64,000 nucleotides of DNA from Selenomonas timonae (GCF_014250475.1 NZ_CP060204.1:62001-126000), one strand, 5' to 3'. Shown: positions 43,566 to 53,272, counted from the stretch's first letter. The notes: generated by a model not told the origin, from the letters alone. Program-made: numbers and translations.

Positions 43566-44564
43566 TTAGCTCTCGTAGAGGCCTGCACTGGCAATCCACG
43601 CAATGATGACGGCGAGAGGGCCGGTCATGAAGCGCGAGTAGAGGACAGCGGGCACACCGATCTCAACGGTCTTGGCATCTGCCTCGGCAAGGCCGAGTCC
43701 GACGGGGATGAAGTCGCAGGCGCACTGTACGTTGATGGCAAAGACTGCGGGAAGCGCAAGGTTCGGCGGGATGTGCCCGAGACCGATCTCGACGCCGATG
43801 AGAACGCCAACGACCTGCGCGATGACCGCCCCTGGTCCAAGGAACGGGGAAAGGAGTGGGAAGGAGCAGATCAGCGCGAGGATGACGAGCCCGATCGGCG
43901 ACGCGGCAAGCGGCGAAACGAAGTGCGCGACGAAGTCGCCGAAGCCCGAACCGAGGATGACACCGATGAGCATGGAGACGAATGCCATGAAGGGCAGGAT
44001 CGTCGTGATAAGCGTGTTGATGGACTCACGGCCTGCCTGATAGAAGGTAGCAACGATGCCGCCCATCATCTGCCCGACCTTTGCCATGAGGCTGCCGGAC
44101 TGCTCCGTGATCTTCTTCGAGGTATCATACTTCGGCTTGTTCTCTTCTTCTGCGAGCGCTGCGGCAGGTGCTGCTGCAGGAGCTGCCGTGCCGTCGCTGA
44201 ATGCGATGTTTGCGGGCTTTACTGCCGAGACGTAGATGTCCTCTTTGATGTACTGGGCAAGGGGTCCCGAGGGTCCCGTCTGCTTGATGTTGACGGTAAA
44301 GATGCGCTTCTGCGGATAGATGCCGCAGCGCAGCGTGCCGCCGCAGTCGATAACCGCCGCGAGGATCTCATCCTCGGGAACACTGGTCTTGAAGCCGTCC
44401 ACGACCTCCGCACCCGTCATTTCGCCGAGGCGTACGGCAACATCCGAGATCACACCGCCCGTGATGTTGACGATCTTGTTCTTCTTCTCATCCGGCGTAA
44501 GGGTCAGCGGGCCGCCAAATCCGCCCGAGCCTGCCGACACGATGACGCTCTTGTATTCGCTCAT
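43566..44564 (-). CDS. srlE: PTS glucitol/sorbitol EIIB component (SrlE)
   Basis: 332 residues. The N-terminal EIIB part has the phosphorylation motif '[17 protein letters not shown]' with Cys74 as the likely phospho-cysteine. An Ala/Glu linker (about 125-150) leads to a membrane domain of four to five helices ('[18 protein letters not shown]', '[21 protein letters not shown]'). It transfers phosphate to incoming sorbitol. Length is normal for SrlE, so the gene is intact. No EIIA (SrlB) gene is present between its neighbours. Confidence 0.94.
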   Translation of the reverse strand: MSEYKSVIVSAGSGGFGGPLTLTPDEKKNKIVNITGGVISDVAVRLGEMTGAEVVDGFKTSVPEDEILAAVIDCGGTLRCGIYPQKRIFTVNIKQTGPSGPLAQYIKEDIYVSAVKPANIAFSDGTAAPAAAPAAALAEEENKPKYDTSKKITEQSGSLMAKVGQMMGGIVATFYQAGRESINTLITTILPFMAFVSMLIGVILGSGFGDFVAHFVSPLAASPIGLVILALICSFPLLSPFLGPGAVIAQVVGVLIGVEIGLGHIPPNLALPAVFAINVQCACDFIPVGLGLAEADAKTVEIGVPAVLYSRFMTGPLAVIIAWIASAGLYES

Positions 44565-44588
44565 GATAATTTCTCCTTTCGGCTTTCC

Positions 44589-45143
44589 TTACGACTTGAG
44601 GACGGCGGGTTCTTTGCTGAGCTTTACGCCCTGCTGACGTTGGACATAGGCGACTGTGAAGTCTGTGAGCCAGCCGCGCAGGAAGTTGACGATGAGTCCG
44701 ACGAGCAGATAGCGAAGCGCCAGATCCGTGTACGGAAGACCGAGGGTCGTGATACCGTTTGCAACGCCGAGGAAGACGAACATCTCACCGGGGTTGACGT
44801 GCGGGAACATACCGTTCATCGTGTGGCATGCAGACGAAGCTGCTGCATAGTAAGAGGGCTTGTAATACTCGGGCATGAATTTGCCGAGCGAGAGCGCCAT
44901 CGGGTTGCAGAGGAAGAACACGCCGATGAACGGTAGTACAACGTAGCGAGAGATGGGATTGCCGGCACAGAGGTGGGCAAATCTCTCAACGCGCTCATTG
45001 CCGACAAAGAGCACGATCGCATTCATCGCGACGAGCAGGCAGACAAGGGTCGGGATGATGCCCGTGACCCACCCGATCAGGGTTTCGCCGCCCTTGTTGA
45101 ACATGCCGATGAATCCCTCGGCAAAGAGAATCAGAGTATCCAT
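44589..45143 (-). CDS. srlA: PTS glucitol/sorbitol EIIC component (SrlA)
   Basis: 184 residues, four predicted helices: '[37 protein letters not shown]' at the N-terminus (residues 7-43) and the family block '[38 protein letters not shown]'. It forms the sorbitol channel together with SrlE. The 24-base gap to srlE supports co-expression. Confidence 0.94.
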   Translation of the reverse strand: MDTLILFAEGFIGMFNKGGETLIGWVTGIIPTLVCLLVAMNAIVLFVGNERVERFAHLCAGNPISRYVVLPFIGVFFLCNPMALSLGKFMPEYYKPSYYAAASSACHTMNGMFPHVNPGEMFVFLGVANGITTLGLPYTDLALRYLLVGLIVNFLRGWLTDFTVAYVQRQQGVKLSKEPAVLKS

Positions 45144-45173
45144 GTGTTTCTCCTTTCAGTGGAAACAAAGCCT

Positions 45174-45572
45174 TTATGCATGACTGGCAAGGGTCTCGCC
45201 CTGCTCCTGATAGATGATGTACTCCTCACGAGCACCGAGCACGGCGCGGCGCGTCTGACGGTCATAGCCCGCGACGCTCTCCTCGTCGAGATCGAGCAAA
45301 TTCTTGCCCGTGAAGTCCTCAAATGGGCGAAAGCCCGCAAATACGGTGACACCCTTCATGATCTCGCCGCGCAGAATATTGCACTCTGCATCAATCACAA
45401 AGAGGACAATCGCCCCCGCAACGAAGCGCCCCTTCGCCTTGCCGATGGCAACGCGCCCTTCGCGGCGCATCTCCTTCACATGTGAGGCAAAGCGGCGGAA
45501 CTGCAGAATGCTCAGAACCAGCTGGAGCACCCACATGCCTACGGCAATCAAAACAAGCCAGAGCATTCTCAT
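45174..45572 (-). CDS. gutM: GutM-type glucitol operon activator
   Basis: 132 residues with one N-terminal membrane helix (about 3-23) and a soluble remainder ('GRVAIGKAKGRFVAGAIVLFVIDAECNILRGEIMKGVTVFAGFRPFEDFTGKNL', a typical GutM block). GutM is an accessory activator of glucitol operons; its mechanism is not settled. It lies between the regulator and PTS genes, as in lactobacillal gut operons. Confidence 0.87.
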   Translation of the reverse strand: MRMLWLVLIAVGMWVLQLVLSILQFRRFASHVKEMRREGRVAIGKAKGRFVAGAIVLFVIDAECNILRGEIMKGVTVFAGFRPFEDFTGKNLLDLDEESVAGYDRQTRRAVLGAREEYIIYQEQGETLASHA

Positions 45573-45591
45573 CGTTCCTTTCTTAATCTGT

Positions 45592-46530
45592 TCACTCGTT
45601 CAGCAGAATCTTCGCTGTCTCATCATCTGTGATGAGGACGTTAATGTAGCGCCCGCGCAGTGCCCCGAGGATGGCGGGTACCTTCTCGCGCGACGCCGCC
45701 ATGCCGATGCTGTAGTCTAGCGCACGGAGGCGCTCGAGCTCAACGGCGATGATGCGATCCTGAAACTCCGTCTGGACGGGACGCCCCTCGATGTCATAGA
45801 ACATGGAGCAGATCTCCCCGACCACGCGCTCGCGCAGGAGGCTTTCGATCGCCTCGCGACCGAAGCTACCCATCCAGACGAGGTTCGAGGACTTTACAGG
45901 TGCGCCGATGCCGACGATGCCGATGTCGAGCCGCGCCCAGAGATTCATGATCTGCTCGAAGTTCACATCCTGCCGGATTGCCGCCGCAATCTCTGCCGTG
46001 CGCGCAATCGCGGGGGCATAAATGTAGTGGCTGCGTCCGCCGAATGCGTTTGCGAGTTCGTAGCAGAGCGTGTTCACGTGGAGATCGCTGTCGAGGCTCT
46101 CAGGCCCGCCGTCAAGCGGTACGAAGTCCGCGCTCACGGGGTGAAGGCGCTCCGCCGCCGCGCAGCGCGTCAGCTCGCGGATGCTCGTCCCCCATGCAAG
46201 ACCAATGGTCTGTCCTTTGGCGACAATGCGACGCAGGAGACTCAGCCCCGCCTGCGCCATGCGTCGCTTGACCTGCTCGAGATCAATGCTGCGTGCGACA
46301 ACGTACGCTTCACGAAGCCCAAAGCGTCGTTCGAGCGCGCTCTCTAGCTCCTCGTTGTTGTCCGTCTCGACGGTGATGCGTACAATCCCCGCCGCAAGGG
46401 CACGCTTCAGATACTTGCTCACCGTTGTGCGGTCAACGCCGAGACGTGCCGCAATCTCCCCCTGTTTCAGACCGTCGGTGTAGTAAAGGTTTGCCGCCTT
46501 GATAAGGATCCGTTTATCCACGGCCTGCAT
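45592..46530 (-). CDS. SorC/DeoR-type sugar-binding transcriptional regulator
   Basis: 312 residues. The N-terminal HTH is 'YTDGLKQGEIAARLGVDRTTVSKYLKRALAAGIV' (about 14-47), followed by the sugar-phosphate-binding domain of SorC proteins ('GLAWGTSIRELTRCAAA', 'GSFGREAIESLLRERVVGEIC'). It should sense glucitol 6-phosphate or a related ester and control this operon. The start is the ATG at 46530, after GGGAGG. First gene of the operon, so it controls itself; a palindrome at the transcription start is a likely operator. Confidence 0.92.
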   Translation of the reverse strand: MQAVDKRILIKAANLYYTDGLKQGEIAARLGVDRTTVSKYLKRALAAGIVRITVETDNNEELESALERRFGLREAYVVARSIDLEQVKRRMAQAGLSLLRRIVAKGQTIGLAWGTSIRELTRCAAAERLHPVSADFVPLDGGPESLDSDLHVNTLCYELANAFGGRSHYIYAPAIARTAEIAAAIRQDVNFEQIMNLWARLDIGIVGIGAPVKSSNLVWMGSFGREAIESLLRERVVGEICSMFYDIEGRPVQTEFQDRIIAVELERLRALDYSIGMAASREKVPAILGALRGRYINVLITDDETAKILLNE

Positions 46531-46583
46531 ATTGTTTTCCTCCCGAGAGTATTTACCTTCACATTTGTGATTATTTAGCGCTT

Positions 46584-46631
46584 TTGTCATCCTGACAACC
46601 TGAATATATCCTGAAACCGAAAATATGGCAA
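46584..46631 (-). promoter_or_regulatory. Glucitol operon promoter with start-site operator
   Basis: TTGCCA (46626-46631) and TATATT (46603-46608) are 17 bases apart on the minus strand. The palindrome TTGTCA-TCC-TGACAA (46584-46598) covers the predicted start, an arrangement suited to a SorC-type repressor. Confidence 0.65.
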
Positions 46632-46633
46632 GT

Positions 46634-46669
46634 AAAAACGCTGTGGATTTTGCATTCCACAGCGTTTTT
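46634..46669. terminator. Terminator between DUF488 gene and glucitol operon
   Basis: Perfect 14-base arms with A5 and T5 tails (46634-46669) end the upstream minus-strand unit. Confidence 0.88.
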
Positions 46670-46733
46670 CGGTCATTTTCAGTTTTTATCGTCACATACG
46701 TGAAGTATTCATCTCATAAGTGATGATATCTTC

Positions 46734-47105
46734 TCACTTATCCATCATCGCATACATCCATTCCTGCAAGACACGGGCATGGTTGACCGCGGGATCTTTC
46801 GCCCCATAGAGCAACGTTACATTTTCCCCTGCTGCAAGATGTTCAGCTACCGTTACCATATGAGTTGGTGCAGCCCTTCCTGTCGAGAGTTCCACGCGAT
46901 ATTTCACAGCAAATTCCTCAAAATGCTCCGCCTTGTGTCCAAACCACGTACGGAGTTCCGGCGATGGAGCAATATCCTTCCACCAGTCATCGAGTGCCGC
47001 ACGTTCCTTTGAGATACCGCGCGGCCAGAGGCGGTCAACGAGCACACGAAAGCCGTCATCCGCAGACATTGCCTCATAAATACGTTTGATTCGAATCTCA
47101 GCCAT
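46734..47105 (-). CDS. DUF488 family protein
   Basis: 123 residues with the family signature 'IKRIYEAMSADDGFRVLVDRLWPRGISKERAALDDWWKDIAPS' (residues 5-47) and 'HFEEFAVKYRVEL'. The function is unknown. The start codon is immediately after the stop of the zinc-ribbon gene (TGAATG), with a GGGAGG site inside that gene, so both are co-translated. Confidence 0.88.
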   Translation of the reverse strand: MAEIRIKRIYEAMSADDGFRVLVDRLWPRGISKERAALDDWWKDIAPSPELRTWFGHKAEHFEEFAVKYRVELSTGRAAPTHMVTVAEHLAAGENVTLLYGAKDPAVNHARVLQEWMYAMMDK

Positions 47106-47753
47106 TCAGCCCGCCTCCCGTTCCATATATGCGCGCACCGAGTCAAACTTCCCTGAGCGAAGTGCGTCAATCATGCGGTTGATGCGCGGTGGAGGCGTCC
47201 ATGCCAGAGGCAGGAAACAGTCCGCGCAGTCGTTGTACATCGCACGCAGGTCGTTCTCTGCATCGCGGCGCAGGAGCGCGTACTCCGCCTTACGGCGTTC
47301 GTAGCGGCGGCCGGCACGCAGATAGCCGACAGTGGTGACCGCGCCCCAGAGCACGAAGTAGTATGCCCAGATGAAATCCGGCAGGAATGGGGAGAGAGGG
47401 AAGTAGACGAGTGCCGCGACCAGTCCGCCGGAGAGCAGCCAGAGCACAAAGGACGGACGGTGCAGACCGCTCTCGATGTAGTCCAGATCCTCAACAATCT
47501 TGTAAAGGTTGCTGTGCTGAACGAAGTAGTCCTTCAGGCGCTCCAGTCCGTCGATCTGCGCCGTGCGTTCGTCGGGGATCGGTACGGGTTCGTTCAGCAC
47601 AATCTCTGCGGGCATTTCGCGCCGATGTTTGTCCGCCGTATCAGCAATGAAGTTCCATGTTTCGAGTTCATCGTCGATCAGCGCCCGCTCGCCACAATGC
47701 GGGCAAATACGCGTCAGCCCTTCAATTTTTTCGCCGCATTCTTTGCAGATCAT
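47106..47753 (-). CDS. Zinc-ribbon membrane protein of unknown function
   Basis: 215 residues. An N-terminal zinc ribbon (CKEC at 3-6 and CPHC at 17-20) precedes a soluble helical region and two membrane helices (about 102-120 and 125-145: 'FVLWLLSGGLVAALVYF', 'FIWAYYFVLWGAVTTVGYL'). The last 60 residues are cytoplasmic and charged. No family function is known to me. Co-translated with the DUF488 gene. Confidence 0.75.
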   Translation of the reverse strand: MICKECGEKIEGLTRICPHCGERALIDDELETWNFIADTADKHRREMPAEIVLNEPVPIPDERTAQIDGLERLKDYFVQHSNLYKIVEDLDYIESGLHRPSFVLWLLSGGLVAALVYFPLSPFLPDFIWAYYFVLWGAVTTVGYLRAGRRYERRKAEYALLRRDAENDLRAMYNDCADCFLPLAWTPPPRINRMIDALRSGKFDSVRAYMEREAG

Positions 47754-47840
47754 ATGATATTCCTCCTTGCTGTCAAAATTTTATTACATATTCTAACACA
47801 AATTTATTTTTTTGTCTAATGAAAAAGACGGTATACAAGA

Positions 47841-47871
47841 AAGGGACACACACAGTTTGTGCATGTCCCTT
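47841..47871 (-). terminator. Probable terminator of the amino-acid permease gene
   Basis: AAGGGACA/TGTCCCTT arms, with further pairing inside the loop, follow the stop at 47884. The T-run is interrupted. Confidence 0.55.
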
Positions 47872-47883
47872 GGCATTCCATTA

Positions 47884-49233
47884 TTATCCTCTTCTGCGCC
47901 TCGAACGATACCCAATCCACAGTACGAGCAGCCATGTGGGCAGGATTGGCACAGCGAGCTGCATGCCCGGAATCTGCGCCATCATGACGACAACGCCGAT
48001 GAGGAAGAAGAGACAGAGATAGTTGATCCACGGGCAGAACGGTGCGCGGAATTTGATCGGCGTTCCTTCGTGCTCCATCTTGCGACGAAATTTCAGATGT
48101 GTCACAACGATCATCACCCAACTGATGACGGCGGCGCAGGTAGCAATCGAGATGAGATAGAGGAATGCATCCCCCGGGAAGAAATAGTTGAGGAATACAA
48201 CAATGAGCGTAAAGCCCGAAGAAATCAATATGCCGAGCACGGGCACACCGCGCACGGAGAGACTCCTCAGCACCTGCGGCGCGTCCCCGCGCTGCGCCAG
48301 TCCGTAGAGCATACGGCTGTTGCTGTAGATCGCAGAGTTGTAGACGGAGATTGCCGCCGTCAGCACGACGAAGTTCAGAATATGCGCGGCGGCAGGAATG
48401 CCGACGTTCTGGAAAATCTGCACGAAGGGGCTTGCCTCCATGCCGACCTCGTTCCACGGCCAGAGTGCCATAAGCACCGCCATCGTGCCGACATAGAAAA
48501 TCAGGATGCGCCAGATGACCTGATTGATCGCCTGCGGGATTGTGCGGTCGGGATCCTCCGCCTCACCCGCCGTGATGCCGATCAGCTCGATGCCGCCGAA
48601 CGAGAACATGACGACGGCGGTGCCGAGGAAGAATCCCCACCATCCGTTCGGCAGGAAGCCGCCGTGTTCCCAGAGATTGCTGACGTTCTCGGGGAACGGC
48701 GCACCTGTAACGAGCAGCCAGCCGCCGAGTCCGATCATGAGGACAATCGCCGTGATCTTCACGAGTGCCATCCAAAACTCCGTCTCGCCGTACGCGCGCA
48801 CATTCGTGAGGTTGAGCGCGGTGATGACGGCAAGGCAGATGAGCGCCGAGAGCCACTGCGGGAGGTCGGGCAGCCAGAAATTCATGTAGATGCCGACCGC
48901 CGCAAGCTCCGCCATCGAGACGATGATGTAGTTGAACCAATAATTCCAGCCGGAGAGGAAGCCCGGGAAATCGCCCCAGTATTTGCCCGCGTAGTGACTG
49001 AACGAGCCGGAGACGGGCTCATCGACCGCCATCTCTCCGAGCATGCGCATGATGAAGAAAATCATGATGCCGCCGAGGAGATAGGCGAGCATGACCGCAG
49101 GCCCCGCAAGCGCGATGGTGGATGCCGAGCCGTAGAAAAGTCCCGTCCCGATTGCGCCGCCGAGCGCGATCATCTGGAGATGTCTGTTCTTCAGCCCGCG
49201 CCTCAGGACGGGCGATGCTTCCTTTTCCTGCAT
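47884..49233 (-). CDS. APC-family amino-acid permease (ProY/GabP-like)
   Basis: 449 residues, twelve helices of the amino acid transporter branch of the APC superfamily: 'HLQMIALGGAIGTGLFYGSA' (17-36) with the substrate-contact GTG motif, 'PVSGSFSHYAGKYWGDFPGFLSGWNYW', and 'MFSFGGIELIGITAGEAEDPDRTIPQAINQ'. It imports an amino acid with a proton; the specific residue (GABA, proline or other) cannot be decided. It follows smpB by 12 bases and has an AGGAG site, so it rides in the rnr-smpB unit, where ssrA is found in Bacillus. Confidence 0.92.
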   Translation of the reverse strand: MQEKEASPVLRRGLKNRHLQMIALGGAIGTGLFYGSASTIALAGPAVMLAYLLGGIMIFFIMRMLGEMAVDEPVSGSFSHYAGKYWGDFPGFLSGWNYWFNYIIVSMAELAAVGIYMNFWLPDLPQWLSALICLAVITALNLTNVRAYGETEFWMALVKITAIVLMIGLGGWLLVTGAPFPENVSNLWEHGGFLPNGWWGFFLGTAVVMFSFGGIELIGITAGEAEDPDRTIPQAINQVIWRILIFYVGTMAVLMALWPWNEVGMEASPFVQIFQNVGIPAAAHILNFVVLTAAISVYNSAIYSNSRMLYGLAQRGDAPQVLRSLSVRGVPVLGILISSGFTLIVVFLNYFFPGDAFLYLISIATCAAVISWVMIVVTHLKFRRKMEHEGTPIKFRAPFCPWINYLCLFFLIGVVVMMAQIPGMQLAVPILPTWLLVLWIGYRSRRRRG

Positions 49234-49245
49234 ATATGCTCCTAT

Positions 49246-49719
49246 CTAGCCGCGCTGACGTTCCTTGAGCGCCTGCTCCACCTCACGTTTTGCAGACTTC
49301 GCCTTGAGCGTCTGACGCTTGTCGTAGTTGTGCTTGCCGCTTGCAAGCGCGAGTTCCAGCTTTGCCCGCCCGCGCTTGAAATAGACCTTCAGAGGGACGA
49401 GGGTCATGCCCTTCTCGCGTGTCTTGCCGAAGAGTTTCAGAATCTCCGCCTTGTGCATGAGGAGGCGGCGGACGCGCAGCGGGTCGTGGTTGAACTGGTT
49501 GCCCTGCTCGTAGGGGCTGATGTGCATATGGTCGAGGAATACTTCCCCGTTCTTGATATAGGCGTAGCTGTCGCGCAGATTCGCGCGCCCTGCACGCAGG
49601 GACTTGACCTCCGTCCCGACGAGCTCCATGCCCGCTTCGTAAGTTTCGTGGATAAAATAATCATGACGCGCCTTGCGGTTCTCGCAGGCGATCTTGATGC
49701 TTTCGTTCTTCTTTCCCAT
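49246..49719 (-). CDS. smpB: SsrA-binding protein
   Basis: 157 residues. The OB-fold core is intact: '[42 protein letters not shown]' at 9-50, and the C-terminal basic tail '[25 protein letters not shown]'. SmpB pairs with tmRNA to rescue stalled ribosomes. The tmRNA gene itself is not in this window. It follows rnr by nine bases. Confidence 0.97.
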   Translation of the reverse strand: MGKKNESIKIACENRKARHDYFIHETYEAGMELVGTEVKSLRAGRANLRDSYAYIKNGEVFLDHMHISPYEQGNQFNHDPLRVRRLLMHKAEILKLFGKTREKGMTLVPLKVYFKRGRAKLELALASGKHNYDKRQTLKAKSAKREVEQALKERQRG

Positions 49720-49728
49720 AGAAATTCC

Positions 49729-52440
49729 TCACTCGGCGTTGCCGGTGCCGCCCTCTGTCTTGCGGTTCATGCGGCGTGCGGGACGCGGCGCGCGACGAGG
49801 CTTCTCCGACGGCTCCGCGTCAGGTCTCTGCGCGCGGTAGCCCGGCGGATCCGGCCAGACGGCGCTATTCAGCCCCGTGACCTTGACGCGGTGATAGTCG
49901 CGCGAGCCGCGCTCGTCATCATAGCGATCCGAGGATCTGCCACGCCCGCGGTCACGCCACTCTGCGCCCGCCTGCGGTGCACGCGCAGGACGCTGCCCGC
50001 GCGCACCGTCCGCCCTCTGTGCAGTTGCACGCGGCTTTGCGGGCACGCTTGCCGCCGCCGTGCGCGCCGCACGCTCGCCCTCCTGCACGCGCTTGCCCTG
50101 CGTACCGTGAGCGCCGCGCGTCTTCTTGCGGCGCTCGGCGGGCGTTGCGGCGACATCCGCGATAATTGGCTCATGCCGTTTCTCATTCTTCTTTTTACGG
50201 GAGCAACGTCGGCGCCCGTCTTTATTTTTTTCACCCTCCGCCTTCGGCTTTACTGCAGTTTTCGCAGGTTTCGCCATGTTCGGCTCGTAAACGCCGTTGT
50301 CCTTCAACACGAAGTCGAGCGTCCGCGCCTGTACGTCCGCGCGCGTGATGATGACGGTCACGGCGTCGCCGAGGCGATAGCGCGTGCCCGTGCGCTCGCC
50401 GACCATCGCATACTGCTCCTCGACGTAGCTGTAGTAATCGTTCACCATCGTCGAGACGTGGACAAGCCCCTCGACGCCGTTCTCGAGCTCAACAAAGATG
50501 CCGAATGCCGTGACGCCGCTGATGATTCCCTCGAAGGTCTCACCGACGAACTGCGCCATGTACTCAATCTTCTTCATATCCGTGGTCTCGCGCTCCGCCT
50601 CGATGGCAATGCGCTCGCGCGCGGAGGAATGCTCCGCCGCCTCGGCGAGGGTCGCGCGCAGCCGCTCCCGCTTCTCGGGCGGGATATGCCCTGTCGCAAA
50701 CGTCTCGCGCAGGAGGCGGTGGACAAGGAGGTCGGGGTAGCGGCGAATGGGCGAGGTGAAATGCGTATAGTAGCGCGCGGCAAGCCCGAAATGTCCGAGA
50801 CTCGCCGTTGCATAGCGCGCCTGCTGCATGGAGCGCAGCGCGACCGCGCCGATGATGCGCTCCTCGGGCGCCCCCTTCACACGGTCGAGCACCTGCTGAA
50901 TGTCGCGCGGGCGCACCTTGCCGTCCTCGTCGATGTGGAGGCGCAGCCCGAGCGCGGCGAGGAGACTCTGAAAGCGTTCGATTTTCTCGCTGTTTGGCGT
51001 CTCGTGGACGCGATAGACGAACGGCTCCTCCTTCAGTTCCATATGGCGCGCAACCGTCTCGTTCGCGATGAGCATGCACTCCTCGATGATGGACTCGCCG
51101 ACCGAGCCCGTGCGCTTCACGAGCGCAACGGGATGCCCCTCGGCGTCGAGCTTTACCTTGATCTCGGGCAGCTCGAAGTCGATCGATCCACGACGGTGGC
51201 GCTTTGCGCGCAGTGCCTCACGCAGACGGCGCAGCGTCTCGAGCATGGGGCGGATGTCCTCGTTGTCGGAGACAAACGGCTCCTCGCCCGCGAGCACGCG
51301 GTTGACGAGCGTATAGGTGAGGCGGCGCGCAACGTGGATGACGCACGGCACGATCTCGTAGCTGCGCACCTCGCCGTCCGCACCGATCTCCATCTCGCAC
51401 GCCATCGAGAGGCGGTCAACGCCCTCGTTCAGGCTGCATATGCCGTTCGACAGTTCCTTTGGCAGCATGGGGATGACGCGGTCGACCAGATAGACACTCG
51501 TCCCGCGCCGCGCCGCCTCGTTGTCGAGCGGCTCGCCCGCGCGGACATAGTGGCTCACGTCCGCGATGTAGACGCCGAGGAAGAAGCCGCCGTCCTTCTC
51601 ATACGCATAGATGCCGTCGTCGATGTCCTTCGTATCCTCGCCATCAATCGTGACAATGGGGAAATCGCGGCGGTCACGCCGTCCCGCATACTCCTCCGGC
51701 AGCGGATGCGTCGGACAGTGCGCGGCTGCCTCCGCCACGGCGGGCGGAAAGTTCTCATCGAGATCGTAGGCGCGCATAACGGCGAGCACATCGACCCCCG
51801 GGTCGCCCGTCTTGCCGAGCACCTCGATGACGCGCCCCTCGGCGCTGCGGCGCTCCTCCGGCCACTTCGTAATCTCGACGACAACCTTGCTCCCTGTCTT
51901 TGCGCCGCCGAAGTCCTTTTTCAAAACAAAGATATCGCGCCCGATCTTCGCGCTGTCGGGCGTCACAAAGCCAAACGCCTTGCTGCGCTCGAATGTGCCG
52001 ACAATATGCGTGTTCGCACGCTCGAGGATGCGGATGATCTCGCCCTCACGCGCGCGCCCCGGCATCTCGGACGGCGTAACGCGTGCAACCACGCGGTCGC
52101 CGTGCATGGCGGTCGCGAGCGCAGAGCCTGGTACAAATACATCCGACTCGTCCTCCGTCGCACGCACGTCGGGGATGATGAAGCCGAAGCCCTTCGGCGA
52201 CATGGAGAGCCGCCCGACGACGAGATTCATGCGGCTCGGCAGACCATAGAGGCCGCTGCGGTTGCGGATGATCGCGCCCTCCGCCTCAAGTGCCGCGAGG
52301 GCAGACGAAAGAAGCTGCTCCTCCGATTCGGGCAGCCCGAGTTCCGTCCGCACCTCAGCCTCGGGCAGCGGGCGATAGGCGTCCTCCCGCATAAAGGCGT
52401 GTACGCGCTCTTTCAGTGTATCCAGTTGTTCCTGTTCCAT
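49729..52440 (-). CDS. rnr: Ribonuclease R with long basic C-terminal tail
   Basis: 903 residues. An N-terminal winged-helix domain and two cold-shock domains lead to the RNB catalytic core ('DTKDIDDGIYAYEKDGGFFLGVYIADVSHYV' with the metal-binding Asp cluster near 268-290) and an S1 domain ('GETFEGIISGVTAFGIFVEL', about 615-690). A disordered tail of about 190 residues, rich in Arg, Ala, Gly and Lys, follows and makes it longer than typical Firmicute RNase R (about 750-810). It degrades structured RNA from the 3' end and works with SmpB/tmRNA. Spacing to smpB is nine bases. Confidence 0.96.
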   Translation of the reverse strand: MEQEQLDTLKERVHAFMREDAYRPLPEAEVRTELGLPESEEQLLSSALAALEAEGAIIRNRSGLYGLPSRMNLVVGRLSMSPKGFGFIIPDVRATEDESDVFVPGSALATAMHGDRVVARVTPSEMPGRAREGEIIRILERANTHIVGTFERSKAFGFVTPDSAKIGRDIFVLKKDFGGAKTGSKVVVEITKWPEERRSAEGRVIEVLGKTGDPGVDVLAVMRAYDLDENFPPAVAEAAAHCPTHPLPEEYAGRRDRRDFPIVTIDGEDTKDIDDGIYAYEKDGGFFLGVYIADVSHYVRAGEPLDNEAARRGTSVYLVDRVIPMLPKELSNGICSLNEGVDRLSMACEMEIGADGEVRSYEIVPCVIHVARRLTYTLVNRVLAGEEPFVSDNEDIRPMLETLRRLREALRAKRHRRGSIDFELPEIKVKLDAEGHPVALVKRTGSVGESIIEECMLIANETVARHMELKEEPFVYRVHETPNSEKIERFQSLLAALGLRLHIDEDGKVRPRDIQQVLDRVKGAPEERIIGAVALRSMQQARYATASLGHFGLAARYYTHFTSPIRRYPDLLVHRLLRETFATGHIPPEKRERLRATLAEAAEHSSARERIAIEAERETTDMKKIEYMAQFVGETFEGIISGVTAFGIFVELENGVEGLVHVSTMVNDYYSYVEEQYAMVGERTGTRYRLGDAVTVIITRADVQARTLDFVLKDNGVYEPNMAKPAKTAVKPKAEGEKNKDGRRRCSRKKKNEKRHEPIIADVAATPAERRKKTRGAHGTQGKRVQEGERAARTAAASVPAKPRATAQRADGARGQRPARAPQAGAEWRDRGRGRSSDRYDDERGSRDYHRVKVTGLNSAVWPDPPGYRAQRPDAEPSEKPRRAPRPARRMNRKTEGGTGNAE

Positions 52441-52482
52441 AATTTCCTCGTTTTCCCGTTCCTATTTCCGTTCCTACAAAAT

Positions 52483-53232
52483 TTACAGAGTATCCCCCGT
52501 CAAAAACGCCGCCGTGCGCGCAAAGACGCGCTCTCTGACCCCCGTATCGAGCGGCAGCAGATGCCCCGCATCGGGCAGGATGAATTTCTCGCAGTGAGGA
52601 CTCCCCACGTTCTCATAGAGATAGTCCGCACTCTTCGGATCCGCCGTATGATCCCGCTCCCCGTGTACAATCAGGAGCGGCGCCGTCACGCGCCCGATCT
52701 GACGGCAGAGGATTGCGACAACATCCAAGAGCTCATGAATGGAGACGAGCGGCATGCGCCGATAGGTGTTGTTCGCGCCCTGCGGCACGTCCCTGAGTTT
52801 CCTGCGTGCCTTTGGTACATAGCGGTCAATGCACGCCTCGCGCGTGGGCAGATGCTCGAGTCCCTGCTCGGGCGCAATCATGATCGGCGCACCGAGGCTG
52901 ACAACGTGGGCAACCTCCGCCTCGACGGAGAGCAGGAGGGCAAATACCGCACCCATCGAATGTCCGACGACGGAGATCCGATCACATGCACCGCTGAGGA
53001 TGGCATAGCCGTCGCGCACGGAGTCCATCCAATCCTCGTGCTCCATGCGGCTCAAATCCTCGACCGTCGTCCCGTGCCCCGCAAGGCGTATCGCAAGCAC
53101 TGTGAATCCGCGCTCGTTCAGATACGCACCGAGCAGGCGCAGCTCTGCCGGCAGACCCGTAAAGCCGTGAATGAGAAGCACGCCATGCCGCCCACCCGGC
53201 AGGAAAAATGGCTCCGCGCCCACTAAGTGCAT
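52483..53232 (-). CDS. Carboxylesterase (alpha/beta hydrolase, YvaK/Est30-like)
   Basis: 249 residues from the ATG at 53232. It has an oxyanion 'LLIHGFTGLPAE' (19-30), the nucleophile elbow GHSMG (about 90-94), acid 'HGERDHTADP' and the catalytic His in 'DAGHLLPL'. It matches the esterase found between secG and rnr in Bacillus (YvaK). Its natural substrate is unknown. Frame extends further upstream, but that part overlaps the secG terminator and lacks a ribosome site. Confidence 0.92.
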   Translation of the reverse strand: MHLVGAEPFFLPGGRHGVLLIHGFTGLPAELRLLGAYLNERGFTVLAIRLAGHGTTVEDLSRMEHEDWMDSVRDGYAILSGACDRISVVGHSMGAVFALLLSVEAEVAHVVSLGAPIMIAPEQGLEHLPTREACIDRYVPKARRKLRDVPQGANNTYRRMPLVSIHELLDVVAILCRQIGRVTAPLLIVHGERDHTADPKSADYLYENVGSPHCEKFILPDAGHLLPLDTGVRERVFARTAAFLTGDTL

Positions 53233-53272
53233 GACATTCCCTCCTCTTCCTGATCGTTCCCTGTTTGAAAAA

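Noticed and set aside
42756-44936. Long plus-strand open frame opposite srlD and srlE
   Set aside because: Antisense to two confident PTS-operon genes and of shadow-like composition.
47812-53226. An open frame of about 1800 codons on the plus strand opposite the permease, smpB, rnr and esterase genes
   Set aside because: It is antisense to four well-supported genes, has no ribosome site, and its composition (rich in His, Arg, Asp, Ala) is what the reverse strand of GC-rich coding DNA gives.
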